From Niebla homalea (taxonomy: Eukaryota; Ascomycota; Lecanoromycetes; Lecanorales; Ramalinaceae): DNA of 64,000 bases. Made by a program: the position numbers and the translations under genes. The stretch covers positions 1,364,001 to 1,428,000 of the forward strand of contig JAHGAU010000007.1 of assembly GCA_019925105.1 (NCBI GenBank), given 5' to 3'. The notes under the pieces are model-generated. The model did no database searches. It was given only the letters and a program-made list of their open reading frames with translations, and was not told where the DNA came from. Shown in pieces: positions 11,118 to 20,906 of this stretch (position 1 is the first letter of the stretch; each line of letters opens with the position of its first letter).

Positions 11118-11948
11118 ATGACCAAACTCTCCCCCGTGACCTACCTCCACACCCCCGCCACCTTCACCCCAACCTCCCCGACCATCATCCTCGGCACCTG
11201 GATGGGCGCCGCGCCCGTCCACATCTCCTTCTACCTCCAGAAACACATGGCCCTCTTCCCCACCGCGCGCATCATCCTCATCCGGGGCGACCCTCTCGTC
11301 TTCGGCTGGCAATCCATGAAGACGCAGACGGCACGGATCGCGCACGCCATCACCGCGCTCCAGGCGGAACCCCAGTCTCCGATGATCCTGCACGTTTTTT
11401 CGAATTCGGGGAGTCACACGGCGAGTGTGCTGGCGCGGACGTGGCGGGGTGGTGGCGGTGGCGGTGGCGGTGCGAGGGGACCGTTGCCGGTGCGGTGCGT
11501 CTTGTTGGACAGCACGCCCTCGGTGGGGGATCTCGCGACGAGCTATGATGGGACCGCGCATTACATGGTGCAGCTACCGCTGTGGATCCGGCCGGTGATG
11601 TGGCTCGTTTGGTTGGTATTCACGATGTGGGTGTTCGCGTGGCAGTTTGTGAGTGGCCGGCCGAATGTCTGGTACGAGGCCAACCTGGACTTGAATGATC
11701 CGGACCTCCTGCCGAAGAGGGCGCCGAGGATCTATTTTTACTCCAAGTCGGATAAGCTGGTGAGGGCGAAAGATGTCAGGGCCCATGTGGCTGTTGCGCA
11801 GAAGGCGGGGATGGAGGTGGACCCCGAGGAATTTGTGGGGACGGCGCATGTGAGGCATGGGAAGGGCGAAACTGAAGAACGGTACTGGGGTATTGTGGAG
11901 GAAGTGGTGAATAATGTGCTGGAGCGGCGAAAGGAGATAGCTTCTTGA
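11118..11948 (+). CDS. DUF829 / TMEM53-like alpha/beta hydrolase-fold protein
   Basis: The frame encodes 276 residues from the first in-frame ATG (MTKLSPVTYLHTP). Family marks are ILGTWMGAAP near residues 25-35, the nucleophile-elbow-like HVFSNSGSH, DSTPS, YSKSDKLV and a late His in TAHVRH. Together these are a DUF829 (Eukaryotic TMEM53-like, PaxU-like) layout with candidate Ser-Asp-His residues. A central hydrophobic stretch (MWLVWLVFTMWVFAW) may contact membranes. No biochemical role is established. A run of eight Gly is encoded at about 11447-11473. The open frame continues upstream without a stop but without ATG; an upstream ATG at 11056 is in another frame (see findings). Start confidence is moderate. 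Confidence 0.75.
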   Translation: MTKLSPVTYLHTPATFTPTSPTIILGTWMGAAPVHISFYLQKHMALFPTARIILIRGDPLVFGWQSMKTQTARIAHAITALQAEPQSPMILHVFSNSGSHTASVLARTWRGGGGGGGGARGPLPVRCVLLDSTPSVGDLATSYDGTAHYMVQLPLWIRPVMWLVWLVFTMWVFAWQFVSGRPNVWYEANLDLNDPDLLPKRAPRIYFYSKSDKLVRAKDVRAHVAVAQKAGMEVDPEEFVGTAHVRHGKGETEERYWGIVEEVVNNVLERRKEIAS

Positions 11949-12300
11949 CATGAACCGTGGGCACCTATTTTCAGCGATGGGATGATTGATACCACGAATA
12001 GGAATTCATTGAATATCTTGATCTTTCAAACTGCAGGATGAGATTGCTGAGAGATGATGAGCATCTCAGGATCGCGGTTCCTTGCGAGCACAGAAGTACA
12101 CTGAAGCTTTGGGGTATCACTGTTTCCTTTACTAAAAGTACCTATGTACTAGTACGCCATGTACCACAGTGGACCAGAGCGATAAGCCCCCTTTCCAGCC
12201 GGGTCACGTACACTATTCACATTGACAATCTTACAAACCTCCCTTCGTGTTCAAAAAGAGTAAACTAGCCACTCAAAACGAAAGTAACATTTGCAGTTCA
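11949..12300. other. Convergent intergenic stretch
   Basis: This lies between the 3' ends of two convergent genes. No gene is seen. Confidence 0.45.
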
Positions 12301-13291
12301 TCACGGCAACCAGGCCGCGTGCAACAAGGCCAATACAAGACCTGAACAGATCGCGTAGTACAAGCCCTTCCCATTACGAGCCGCATCACTACTCTTCTTT
12401 GTGGAAGACGCAGCAGGCAGCCTCGTCGCAACGGTACTGACAGCCGGCGACACCGTGGTTCCCACATTCGTACGAACAGCTTCCGTCGTGGGCGCACTCA
12501 GCACGCTCCCATTCGCCTCGCCAGTGGACACTGTGGTTGCCGCAGAGACTATGGATGGAGGCAACGTGGTGCCCGGAAGCGTGGTGGTGTACGTGGCCAC
12601 CTGGCCCAGCGCGGTCGGCGCGATGGCGCTTCCGCTTCCGGCGGAAGTGTATTGGGTTGGGATGGGCAGGGTCGCCGTATTGGGTTTGTCTGAGGATTGG
12701 CTGCCGGCGTACAGATTGCCCGTCGCGCCTCCATCTGCGAGCTGGTAGTCGCCGGAGATGAGGTTGGCGGTTGAGCCGTCGGGGGTGCTGTAATCGCCCG
12801 AGACGATCTGGCCGTTGGAGCCGTCGGGGAAGAAGTAGTTGGTGGTGTAGTTGTCCTGAGCACTCAGCATCCATCTAGCAAATCGTGAAAGAGGGGGTTG
12901 GGGCTTACATAGCAGAAGGGAAGCTCGAGAGGTTGAAGCAAGCGGCATTGGGTTCCATCGGCACCTTTTGGGCGCGTCAGCGAAACCTGCATGATAAGGT
13001 ACTCTTGTGGGATATCGACCCACAGCACAAGCTGGTCGATGCTGCTCGAATGTAGAGGTCTTCACTCCATGCTTCCAGGTCTCTTTTGCTTTGCGGTGAT
13101 GTATTGATGGAGTCGACGAGATCAACGTAGACAGGCGCGAAATCTGGCCCTATGCTCGGCTCCATGGTTGAAGTAGCACCCTTGGGCGCACATCTTGTGA
13201 AGCCATCATTGCATCCAGCTCTTGCGAACAGATCTCCATTGCCAACAGCTGCTTGGGCGTAAATACACAGTAGGAGGATGAAGGAGCGCAT
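12301..13291 (-). CDS. GPI-anchored Cys-containing secreted protein
   Basis: Exons are 13291-13024, 12964-12909 and 12855-12301, giving 292 residues. Introns are GTGGGT..AAG with a GCTGACG branch site, and GTAAGC..CAG. A signal peptide covers about residues 1-17, followed by a Cys-bearing region (CNDGFTRCAPKGA, SLCCADGTQC, PFCY). Next come imperfect repeats of the type DGSxGxIVSGDYxxxDG (about residues 118-150), a Ser/Thr-rich stalk and a C-terminal hydrophobic tail preceded by small residues, fitting GPI attachment at the plasma membrane or wall. The layout matches a conserved ascomycete family of unknown function. The splice model is inferred from recovery of the CC-A-x-GT-x-C and FCYxxxYTTNYFFPDGS patterns. 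Confidence 0.72.
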
Positions 13292-14146
13292 CGTTGCGAA
13301 AGACTGCAAGAAAGGGGCTCAAAGGTTGTACATCTGCACTGCTAGAGCAATCCAAGGGGGGGAGTAAAAGAGCGTGTCTATAGAAATGCAATGGAATTGT
13401 ACTGCTATTCTGATATGATCATGAAACGGATGAAATGGATGAAATCAGAAGATGGTAATTTGTGGATGCGATACGATAACACTTCTTGCAGCCGTCGTCC
13501 GCGCGCAAGTAGAACCGTGCATGATGCATGCATGTACGTTGGACTGGTGGTACATGAGTATTTTCATATCTTTACACAGATATTCAAATCTTTTGCCTTT
13601 CAGGACTTAGGTACCTGAGATCAGCAGAGACATTAAGGTAATGAGGCTTGATCCATGCCAGTGTCTAGGGGGCCAGGACATGAGGCCCCTTGCAGTAGGA
13701 TGAGATACGAGTTGTAAACGCTGTTTGTGAATGAAGGAGTCACGAGTGAAACATCGCCAGCAGTCTCCACTCTCCAGCGGCGTTCCAGCATCATTAGGCT
13801 GATAATGACGCCGGGAGCCCCAGTCCACAGAGCCACACTTGCCCGAAGAACGTTAGCTCTCCCAGTCCTATTTTTGGGCCAGTGGGCCTGGGTGCAGCTT
13901 GTTCCTTAACACTCGACGTCACCCAAAATGGCGGGCTTGCCTCGGGAAGAGATCAAGTGTTACTGCCTTGCGAGTCCCTCCATCAGCATCGTCCTATTTC
14001 AGAACATATATCAACATAAATTTGGTGCATAGCTCTAATAAACGCTCACTGTTCTACTCATTTACGTATCATTACCGCATCCAAGGCCTTGTTATTTCGC
14101 CTAACCCACACCGCCCCTCCTTCCCCCCGCCGGGCACACTTCTGTG
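13292..14146. promoter_or_regulatory. Divergent upstream region, GPI protein / ubc7
   Basis: These 855 bases lie between two divergent starts. Short frames only; C-rich leader just before the ubc7 ATG. Confidence 0.45.
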
Positions 14147-14864
14147 ATGGCGAGCTCAGCAGCCTCCGGGCTCCTGGGCCGTCAACTCAAACAGATGCAG
14201 AGCGACAAGGACATCCCCGGCATAAGTTGTGGCCTCATCGCCCACAACATCTTCGAATGGGAAGTCATGCTCATGATCTCGGATGACTGCAAGTACTATG
14301 GCGGTATGTAGCTCTTGCAGGACGAAATTAACACCCCCCATGAGCTCGGAGATGAAAAGAAAATAGAACAGCTGATGAACGACCATGGATTTTGGCGTGG
14401 AGCAGGTGGCTTCTACAGAGCACATCTGATATTCCCTTCCGAATACCCACTGCTACCACCGAAGATGACCTTCAAGACGCCCGTCTTTCATCCGAATGGT
14501 GGGTTGGCCTTTTTTACCCCGACCCCCCCGACCTCTGCGCATGGCGGGCATCTTACTGCGGGGAAAGAGAGCAAAGAAGCTGATGCGTTTACTTGATGAT
14601 GGGACAGTCTACCCTTCAGGCGAGGTCTGCATCTCCATCCTCCACCGCCCCGAACACGATCCCTACGGTTACGAGCACGCCTCCGAAAGATGGTCGCCTG
14701 TCCAGACGCCCGAGACCATATTACTGAGCGTCATCAGCATGCTGAGCGGCCCCAACGATGAGAGCCCCGCCAACGTGGAAGCCGCGAGGATGTGGCGGGA
14801 AGATCCCAAGGAGTTCAAGAAGAGGTGTAGAGCGAACGTGCGGGCGAGTCTGGGCGAGGACTGA
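14147..14864 (+). CDS. ubc7: Ubiquitin-conjugating enzyme E2, Ubc7 (UBE2G type)
   Basis: Exons are 14147-14303, 14406-14498 and 14608-14864, giving 168 residues, the usual length. Introns start GTATGT and GTGGGT. The UBC fold covers the whole protein: HPNVYPSGEVCISILH carries catalytic Cys91. It is followed by the acidic loop insertion (PEHDPYGYEHASERWSP) that marks the Ubc7/UBE2G class. Ubc7 works at the cytosolic face of the ER with Cue1-type and Hrd1/Doa10 ligases in ER-associated degradation. The N-terminus (ASSAASGLLGRQLKQMQ) fits orthologues, supporting this ATG. The second intron is C/G-rich and in one frame almost open, so unspliced reading gives misleading proteins. Confidence 0.95.
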
Positions 14865-15209
14865 ACCGCTGTGCCTGGGCGCTGGGGAAATAGTTGGGCC
14901 TTTTGATACAACGAATGATATAGGACCGGGGACTGTACATAAAGACCTAATGACTTGCGGACATTTGGCCCCTTGGGACCTTGGGCTGGGAGGGCGCGGA
15001 GCATAGGGAATCATAGCCTGCCGTGAGTGGCGCATCATTAACATTTTCATGATTCGCATACATAATGCCAATTCCATCAGGAATGTCACCAGGTCCAAGT
15101 TCACTTATTCTGAGATCCATAGCAGAGCGGATCTGAAGGCCCAGTCAAAAACCCTAGCCTGACTCCCCCAGTGGCCCCTACTTGCAGATCGGAGGACTCC
15201 CGTCGCCAG
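14865..15209. other. Convergent intergenic stretch
   Basis: This lies between ubc7 and the small reverse-strand gene. Nothing coding is recognised. Confidence 0.45.
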
Positions 15210-15434
15210 TCACTTCTTACCCTGCTTCGCATCCGCATCCCGAAAGGCCTGCTGGATCGCCTGGGCTTCCTCATAGTCACCCGGCTCGTGCATCTTCAGC
15301 CCATAGCTCTCCATGAAATTCTTGCTGACGCCTGTTCCTCCCTGGCTTCCGGGACCTTTTGCTGCGTTGTTGTTGTTGGAGGACTTGGAGCCGTTGCCGG
15401 TGTTGTTGGAGCTGGTTTCTTTGGGGGGAGGCAT
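15210..15434 (-). CDS. Small conserved hypothetical protein (74 aa)
   Basis: The first half is Ser/Asn/Gly/Lys-rich low complexity. The second half contains GTGVSKNFMESYGLKMHEPG and then a short helix (DYEEAQAIQQAFRDADA). I recall similar small proteins ending in an FMESYGLKM-type motif in other ascomycetes, but no function is known. The start is the ATG at 15434; the frame stays open about 22 codons further upstream, without another ATG. No membrane segment or signal peptide. Confidence is limited by the short length. Confidence 0.5.
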   Translation of the reverse strand: MPPPKETSSNNTGNGSKSSNNNNAAKGPGSQGGTGVSKNFMESYGLKMHEPGDYEEAQAIQQAFRDADAKQGKK

Positions 15435-16854
15435 GAATGGTAATCTGTTGTAGATGGGGAGAGAGAGTGGTTGGTGGTAAAAAGCTGGGAGGATTGTCAA
15501 TGGATGCTGTGAGGGTAATAGGTTGTATATATGGAGCCTTGTGTCTTACCTTCTCGAATGCTATGTCTGTCCTTAAGTTTGAGTGGAGCGGGTGCTTTGT
15601 TCTTATGTTTGACCTAAGCGGGGATGGGGGGTAAATGGATATGAAGCTTGGGTTGTCCGGGTGTTTGAGAGTTACGCAAAAGGGTAGGGCTTGATTGTGT
15701 TACAAAAAGTGCCAAGATCAATCAGTATATTTCCTGAACATAGTATTGCCAGCCCAAAGTAAAACGGGATAAGGTCTTGTGATATTGTAAATCAAAGTAG
15801 CTGGGAAATGTTCAATTACGTTACACAATATGTACATCTTGAATTCATAAAGAAATGTTTTATCCCCATGTCTGCTTACTTTTCGAACATTGCATCATTT
15901 TTTCGCCTAGGCCAAGAAGTCAGTACCGTACAATCAATTCGTAAATACTTTTGAACTTTTAGGTTTCCTGAGGGCTAAGTCAATGCTCAGTTAACTCATA
16001 CCATCAACGGCTCTTGAAAAGTGAACTCTTTGCTATCAACGTCATAACGACCTGAGCCATCATCAGGAAGTCAACAATGGGGATGAAGAACTTGAGTGGA
16101 TCATCACCAGGAGTGGCCCCGTGCCTGTTGTTGAGAACCGAGGCCGAGTTGAGACCGGTGGCTGTTGACAAATTCGATCATGTTTAACAACGTGCTGGGC
16201 GTTGTCTTCTGTGAAATACCCCACCGCGAACAAAGCCGTGTGCAAAGTATCCTGACTTAGGGGTGCTTCGGTGGCATATCAAGACTGACTTACAATGTCC
16301 TATTGGAAAATGATGTTTTTGTCCTCGGTGGAAAGGCGGCTACCTTGCACTTCCACAATATCTTTGGCTACAGGGTCAGAGTTGCTGCCTTCGGTCTCTG
16401 TTGCCTGATGAGCCACAGATGATGTCCTAGATTCCGAGGATAGAGAAAGTCTGTTGAGAGTGAAAGAGCGTCGACTAACGTCTTCGAATATGCTCTTACA
16501 CAGCGGGGAGTCCTCTGGTGTCACAAGAGCAATTGTTGATGGTCGCTGTGAGAGTCGTCCTCGTCACATTCGCCGTGTTTGCAAGCCATGAGAGCCTCGA
16601 ATTGGATTTCCGCCATTTGATGGGACCCCTGAGTTGACATACCCTCGATTGTTTTGAACCGCGTGTAAATTTGCACGAGTATAGTCTTCATGACTGCGAT
16701 AAGTACGGTCAGACTTGGTCCACGACTGAGACGTGATTGAAGAGTGTAACAACATCCTTGCAAGAGAAAAGTCACGGCCAATGTGGCTTCGGGGTCCGCT
16801 TGAGTAGGCCCATAGGTGTTTTGATAATGCTCTGTGGCCTTTGTTAGGAAGTAG
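15435..16854. other. Gene-poor stretch with unassigned fragments
   Basis: This stretch is AT-rich compared with its neighbours. On the reverse strand two overlapping frames (about 16860-16521 and 16524-16300) read like protein remnants (for example TVLIAVMKTILVQIYTRFK), but I cannot assign a family. They abut the broken P450 and may be a relic of a neighbouring gene. No intact gene is seen. Confidence 0.4.
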
Positions 16855-17598
16855 CTATTGCGAGGGGTTGAAGTTGTTTGGGTTGGGAAACACGTCTGGC
16901 AACCTGTCCATGAGGTATGGCTGGCATGCCACGATGGTCTAACGGGGAGATCAACAGGACGCTCTCAATTCCAATTTGACACGGTAAACCACGCCTTCAG
17001 GTAGGAAATAGCCAAAAACTGAACATCCTCCGTTGGGTACAACTCTGGTTTGATATGAAGAGACCGTATCAACGGTTCGGAGCATTTCCATGACTACAGC
17101 ATTCAGGCATGGCATAATACCGATCATTACAAACGAGTGCTCCTCTTTATCAAGGGGTAGTGTAGATAGTAGTTCGAGGCGTAGTTTGGATTGGACGTCC
17201 GCGTGCTTGCTGAGTTGCCGGACCATTTACTCCAAAGCGGCTGACACGGCGTTTTGAAAGACATCATATCATGGCGATCTGTCGAATCCTCGACCCCAGA
17301 CCAGTCTTACGCCCTCTGTGCTCATGATTGATACCTCATTGGGCCCAACTCTCAGTATCGGTTGATGACCATCCCTACTTTTCATGTGCGCGTGATAATG
17401 AGAGGTACGAATGTTTTAGAAATACTTCAAATATACGTGGTAGAGTCTTGCCCAAGGCGCCAGCCAGTGCTTGTTTGGCACGCTCGAGAGTGTGTCGCAG
17501 AAGACATTATGTGCATGTTTTTCGAGAAGGAAAAAAGAACTAGCAAGAAGGATGATAGAGATACTTGACCAACGCTGAATAAGGTTCAATACATCCAT
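16855..17598 (-). pseudogene. Cytochrome P450 relic (truncated, interrupted)
   Basis: Reading on the reverse strand from an ATG at 17598, a P450 can be followed in pieces. There is an N-terminal anchor and the hinge LSSVPNKHWLAPWARLYHVY, then, after a frame break near 17370, PILRVGPNEVSIM and VRLVWGRGFDRSP. The next codon is TGA where Trp is expected. After an internal loss of roughly 150 codons come AVSAALE, a TAA where Trp is expected, and MVRQLSKHADVQSKLRLEL. The K-helix EMLR and RVVPNGG follow, then a surviving intron (GTGGTT..TTAG, about 16996-16939) and TIVACQPYLMDR and DVFPNPNNFNPS. The frame ends at 16855 before the haem-binding loop, which is absent. It cannot encode a working P450. 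It resembles trichothecene/aflatoxin-type P450 sequences more than the intact copy at 4041-6000. Confidence 0.75.
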
Positions 17599-19089
17599 CT
17601 TACAACTGGAGCCTGCAAAGACATCTGACTTCTTTCTGTCGCTGAAAGCAGAAGAAATGGCCAGACAGAGGCGTTTTCTGATACTACTGGTATGTATCGT
17701 TCATTTCCTTGCATTCGCGTCTAGCTTGATCATCGGGTTCGCAAGGTCATTTGGATGACAATTGTGAAATGCCATGCCATATAAAGTGACACGGGGACGC
17801 TGTCCGGAGGGCCGTCCGGCGCCGTCTTGATCATGCATGGATGCCGATCTCCTTGGCAATGGGCACACTTCTATGTGATCTTGCAAATTTCGAGATTTAG
17901 AGCTTGCCTTAAGCCTGAGAATATCGCTTGGAGTTGGTCGGACGTTAGAGAAAAAGGAATCAATAACTGTCATGGACAGCGGGCCAAATATCAAAAGTGC
18001 ACGGACATTATCGCCTTGAATTTAGCAAAGGTCAAGAGCCAGGATCTGGCTACGCGGAACCTTACGGTTTTGAAGTTCGCCAACGTTTGCAAGGAACTAG
18101 TCTTTATGACAGAAACCTGTACAAAGTGTACAAGTATCCGGTTCTGGATGACATCTTTTCTGCAAAATAGAAGGAAAGTATGAAATGTACATTTACAATG
18201 GTCAAACTAATCCTGAACAATCCGAGATACTATCTTTTTAAATCACCATTAACTTTTGTGAAATATAAATTATACTCACATCGTTCGATGGAAGGACTTG
18301 AACAACAGCATTTTTAAGGCTGGTTGGCTCGCACACAGATGACGACTATATTGTAGGTATCTAGAATACTTAGCCTTACGATTGTAACACCAGTGGATGC
18401 CATTTGGTCGAATAATGTAGAAAGCTCGGCGCTGAAAAGGCCAACACAGCAGGAACGAGCTTGATGGGGAGAAGGTTGAGATGACAGTCACTCACAGCAG
18501 GATCGGATAGGCTATTCATGGGTGAATAGTAAGAAGGATTGACGAAACGATTGCGCGAAACGTCATAACTAAATCTCTGGCCTTTGTCTTGAAAAAAGCT
18601 TTCGAATCCAACTAGGAATAGAGGAGAAAATCTCGCTATTGATGTAACAAAGGCAATGCCATCTGCGCAGGGTGCTAATAATCCAACCTTGAGTCCCCCA
18701 CATTCTCTATCACTGAGGGACAGCCCCGAATCCAAGGACCTTGGAAGGCGCGAGAAACTTTTTGCAGCTGGGACTATAAGTGATTTGGCCCAGTCATAAT
18801 TTAGGTCACCCAAGAAGCATCGATTGTGTTCAGTGGTCATTGAGGCTGCAATCAATTTGCCACATACAGACATTAAAGTGACATTCGAATATCTGCCAGG
18901 GTTGAACAAGCTGCTTCAATAGAAGATGCGTGAGTGATAGCGAGATAAAATTGCTGTTGTGATGACCTAAGGCGATCAAAATTGAAGTACTGTCCGTAGG
19001 TGAATCCAGCATATGCCCTGCAGTCATGTAATTGAAAGAGAAGAGAAGAAGAACAAGAAGCCAAAGATAAAACAAATCTTGTATAAACG
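17599..19089. other. Gene-poor stretch
   Basis: Reverse-strand frames at 17701-17994 and 18376-18909 have no recognisable content. Base composition is AT-leaning like the adjacent relic. No intact gene supported. Confidence 0.4.
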
Positions 19090-19099
19090 GTCACGTGAC
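19090..19099. promoter_or_regulatory. Palindromic CACGTG site upstream of exo5
   Basis: The perfect 10-base palindrome GTCACGTGAC lies 84 bases before the exo5 ATG, next to a TATAAA at about 19082. CACGTG is the core site of Cbf1/bHLH-type factors. The role here is inferred from position only. Confidence 0.35.
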
Positions 19100-19182
19100 G
19101 ATCAAATCGAACCAAAAACCCGTCTAACGAATCATGACGCGCTTGATGTGGAACAGCCCTTTATGGCGGCTTGCTCCTGATA

Positions 19183-20835
19183 ATGGACGTTCCAGCCGTC
19201 ACAAGCGATGCGGACGGCAACAGCGATTATGGCTCCGACTTCACTCCCGACGAAGAGACCCTCCTGAACGGGCTCCTGCAGCAGCGGCCCGTCGCAAATC
19301 ACGAAGACGATAATCCCAACACCGACATCAAGATCCAGCTTGAAGACCCGGATAATGTCATCGCTGGTCAGGGCATCAAGATCCCTCTCTCTGCATTCTC
19401 TGGACGCGATCCGTGCGAGCAGGAAGGTCGCCTACAATCCGAGCGGACCGAGAAAAAGGAGTCTGGCGACAAGCCCCCGGCTTTGCTCGTTGCCAATAGT
19501 CAGTCCCGCGTCGCTCAACCAGGTCAGCTCACGTGCAAATCGGCTGACTGACCACCCAAGCGTGTAGTCGAAAGCCGCGAGTCTCTCACAGTCAGGGAAA
19601 GTTCCGAGTCCATCGAAGCGCCCCTGAACCCGAAGCCCGATGAAGCAGACTTCCGGTCTCCACTAGAACGCTTTCGTACGCAGAGGAGGGGGCTGAGCGT
19701 CACGGATCTGATCAGCCCGTCGTGGTGCGAGTTGCAGTACTGGTACGTGTTGACGAAACATGGCAGGAAGAGGCGGACGCCGGAGATGAAGAAGGGGAGC
19801 AGTATACATCAAACGCTGGAGGATCAGGTGCATACCACCGTGCCGGTCAGTGTAACCACGAAGGAGGATTCGTGGGGGTTGAGGATATGGAATATGATCC
19901 AGGGCTTGCGAACGCTAAGAGAAACGCGGATGACGAGAGAGTTCGAGGTCTGGGGCGTGATTGATGGATTGGTGGTGAGGGGGGTGATCGATGAGATATC
20001 CTACACGTGCCCGGATCCCGAGCTTGAGGTTTCAGGGGCGAAGCGGAAGGCTGGCAAGAAGATGGAGCTGGGCGCAGATCAGACGACTATTACGAACTTT
20101 CTAGGTGCTACTGGCTCGTTGGAGAACAAGGGTGCTGCTCTCTTGGAGAGCCTGGGTGCAACAACCATCAAAAAGACTGATAAGGTCTATCTGACGGACG
20201 TCAAGACCCGCAGCACCAAGACATCTCTACCAAAAGGCGCATCATTCCGACCGACATCACTGCAGCTTATGCTCTACCACCGCATGCTCTCAGACATGGC
20301 CATGGGCAAGGTTGACGCTGATGTGATCTTCGACCGCTACAAAGTCGATGCCGACGCTTCCTTCACTGATGAATTCATCGCTCAGATCGGCCATCTGAAT
20401 GAAGGCCTTTATGAGACTTCCCAAACATCTTCCGAGCAATCTCAAGATCCGCCAATCTCATCACAGGACAGTCTGACAGTGCTCCTGGCCAACAACTCCC
20501 TCCGCGCTCTCTGGAAGCTGGTGATGAGGGAATTCGGCTTGACCTTGCCCAGGGGCGGGAACAACATCGGGACTGTACTGAAGGCAGAGTACAGAGACCA
20601 GACGGAAGGTGACATTTTGGGTGTCAAGACTTTCCTATACGAAGAGCAGACGCTTGACAAGTACATTCAGGATGAGCTGCGCTGGTGGAGAGGCGAGAGG
20701 GCGCCTCAGGGGGTGTGCATCGAAGAAGCCTACAAGTGTGGCTATTGCGAATTCGCCGAGGACTGCTCCTGGCGTAAGAACAAGATTGAGGACGCGACGC
20801 AGAAAATGAGGGAGAGACAAAGGAGTACTGTGTGA
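19183..20835 (+). CDS. exo5: Exonuclease V (Exo5), Fe-S single-strand nuclease
   Basis: Exons are 19183-19522 and 19568-20835 with a 45-base intron (GTCAGC..TAG, GGCTGAC branch), giving 535 residues. The N-terminal ~140 residues are acidic and disordered. The nuclease part starts near LSVTDLISPSWCELQYWY. It includes the EFEVWGVIDGL core, VYLTDVKTRS (catalytic D..K), SLQLMLYHRML, and four cluster-binding Cys: Cys167 and the C-terminal CGYCEFAEDC (504, 507, 513). This arrangement is diagnostic of Exo5/Dem1, a PD-(D/E)XK exonuclease that binds a 4Fe-4S cluster and acts in mitochondrial (yeast) or nuclear DNA maintenance. The donor is not the commonest form, but the frame and branch site support it. 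Upstream ATGs at 19134 and 19163 are out of frame. Confidence 0.9.
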
Positions 20836-20906
20836 ATCTTAAGTGCCACGAAACGCCTCGAAAGGAGCATCAATCGCACAGCAGTGACCGATATCCTCAA
20901 TGACGT

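Noticed and set aside
14496..14607. Unspliced continuation of ubc7 as a separate protein
   Set aside because: It is an intron with GTGGGT..CAG ends; removing it restores the E2 fold and catalytic site.
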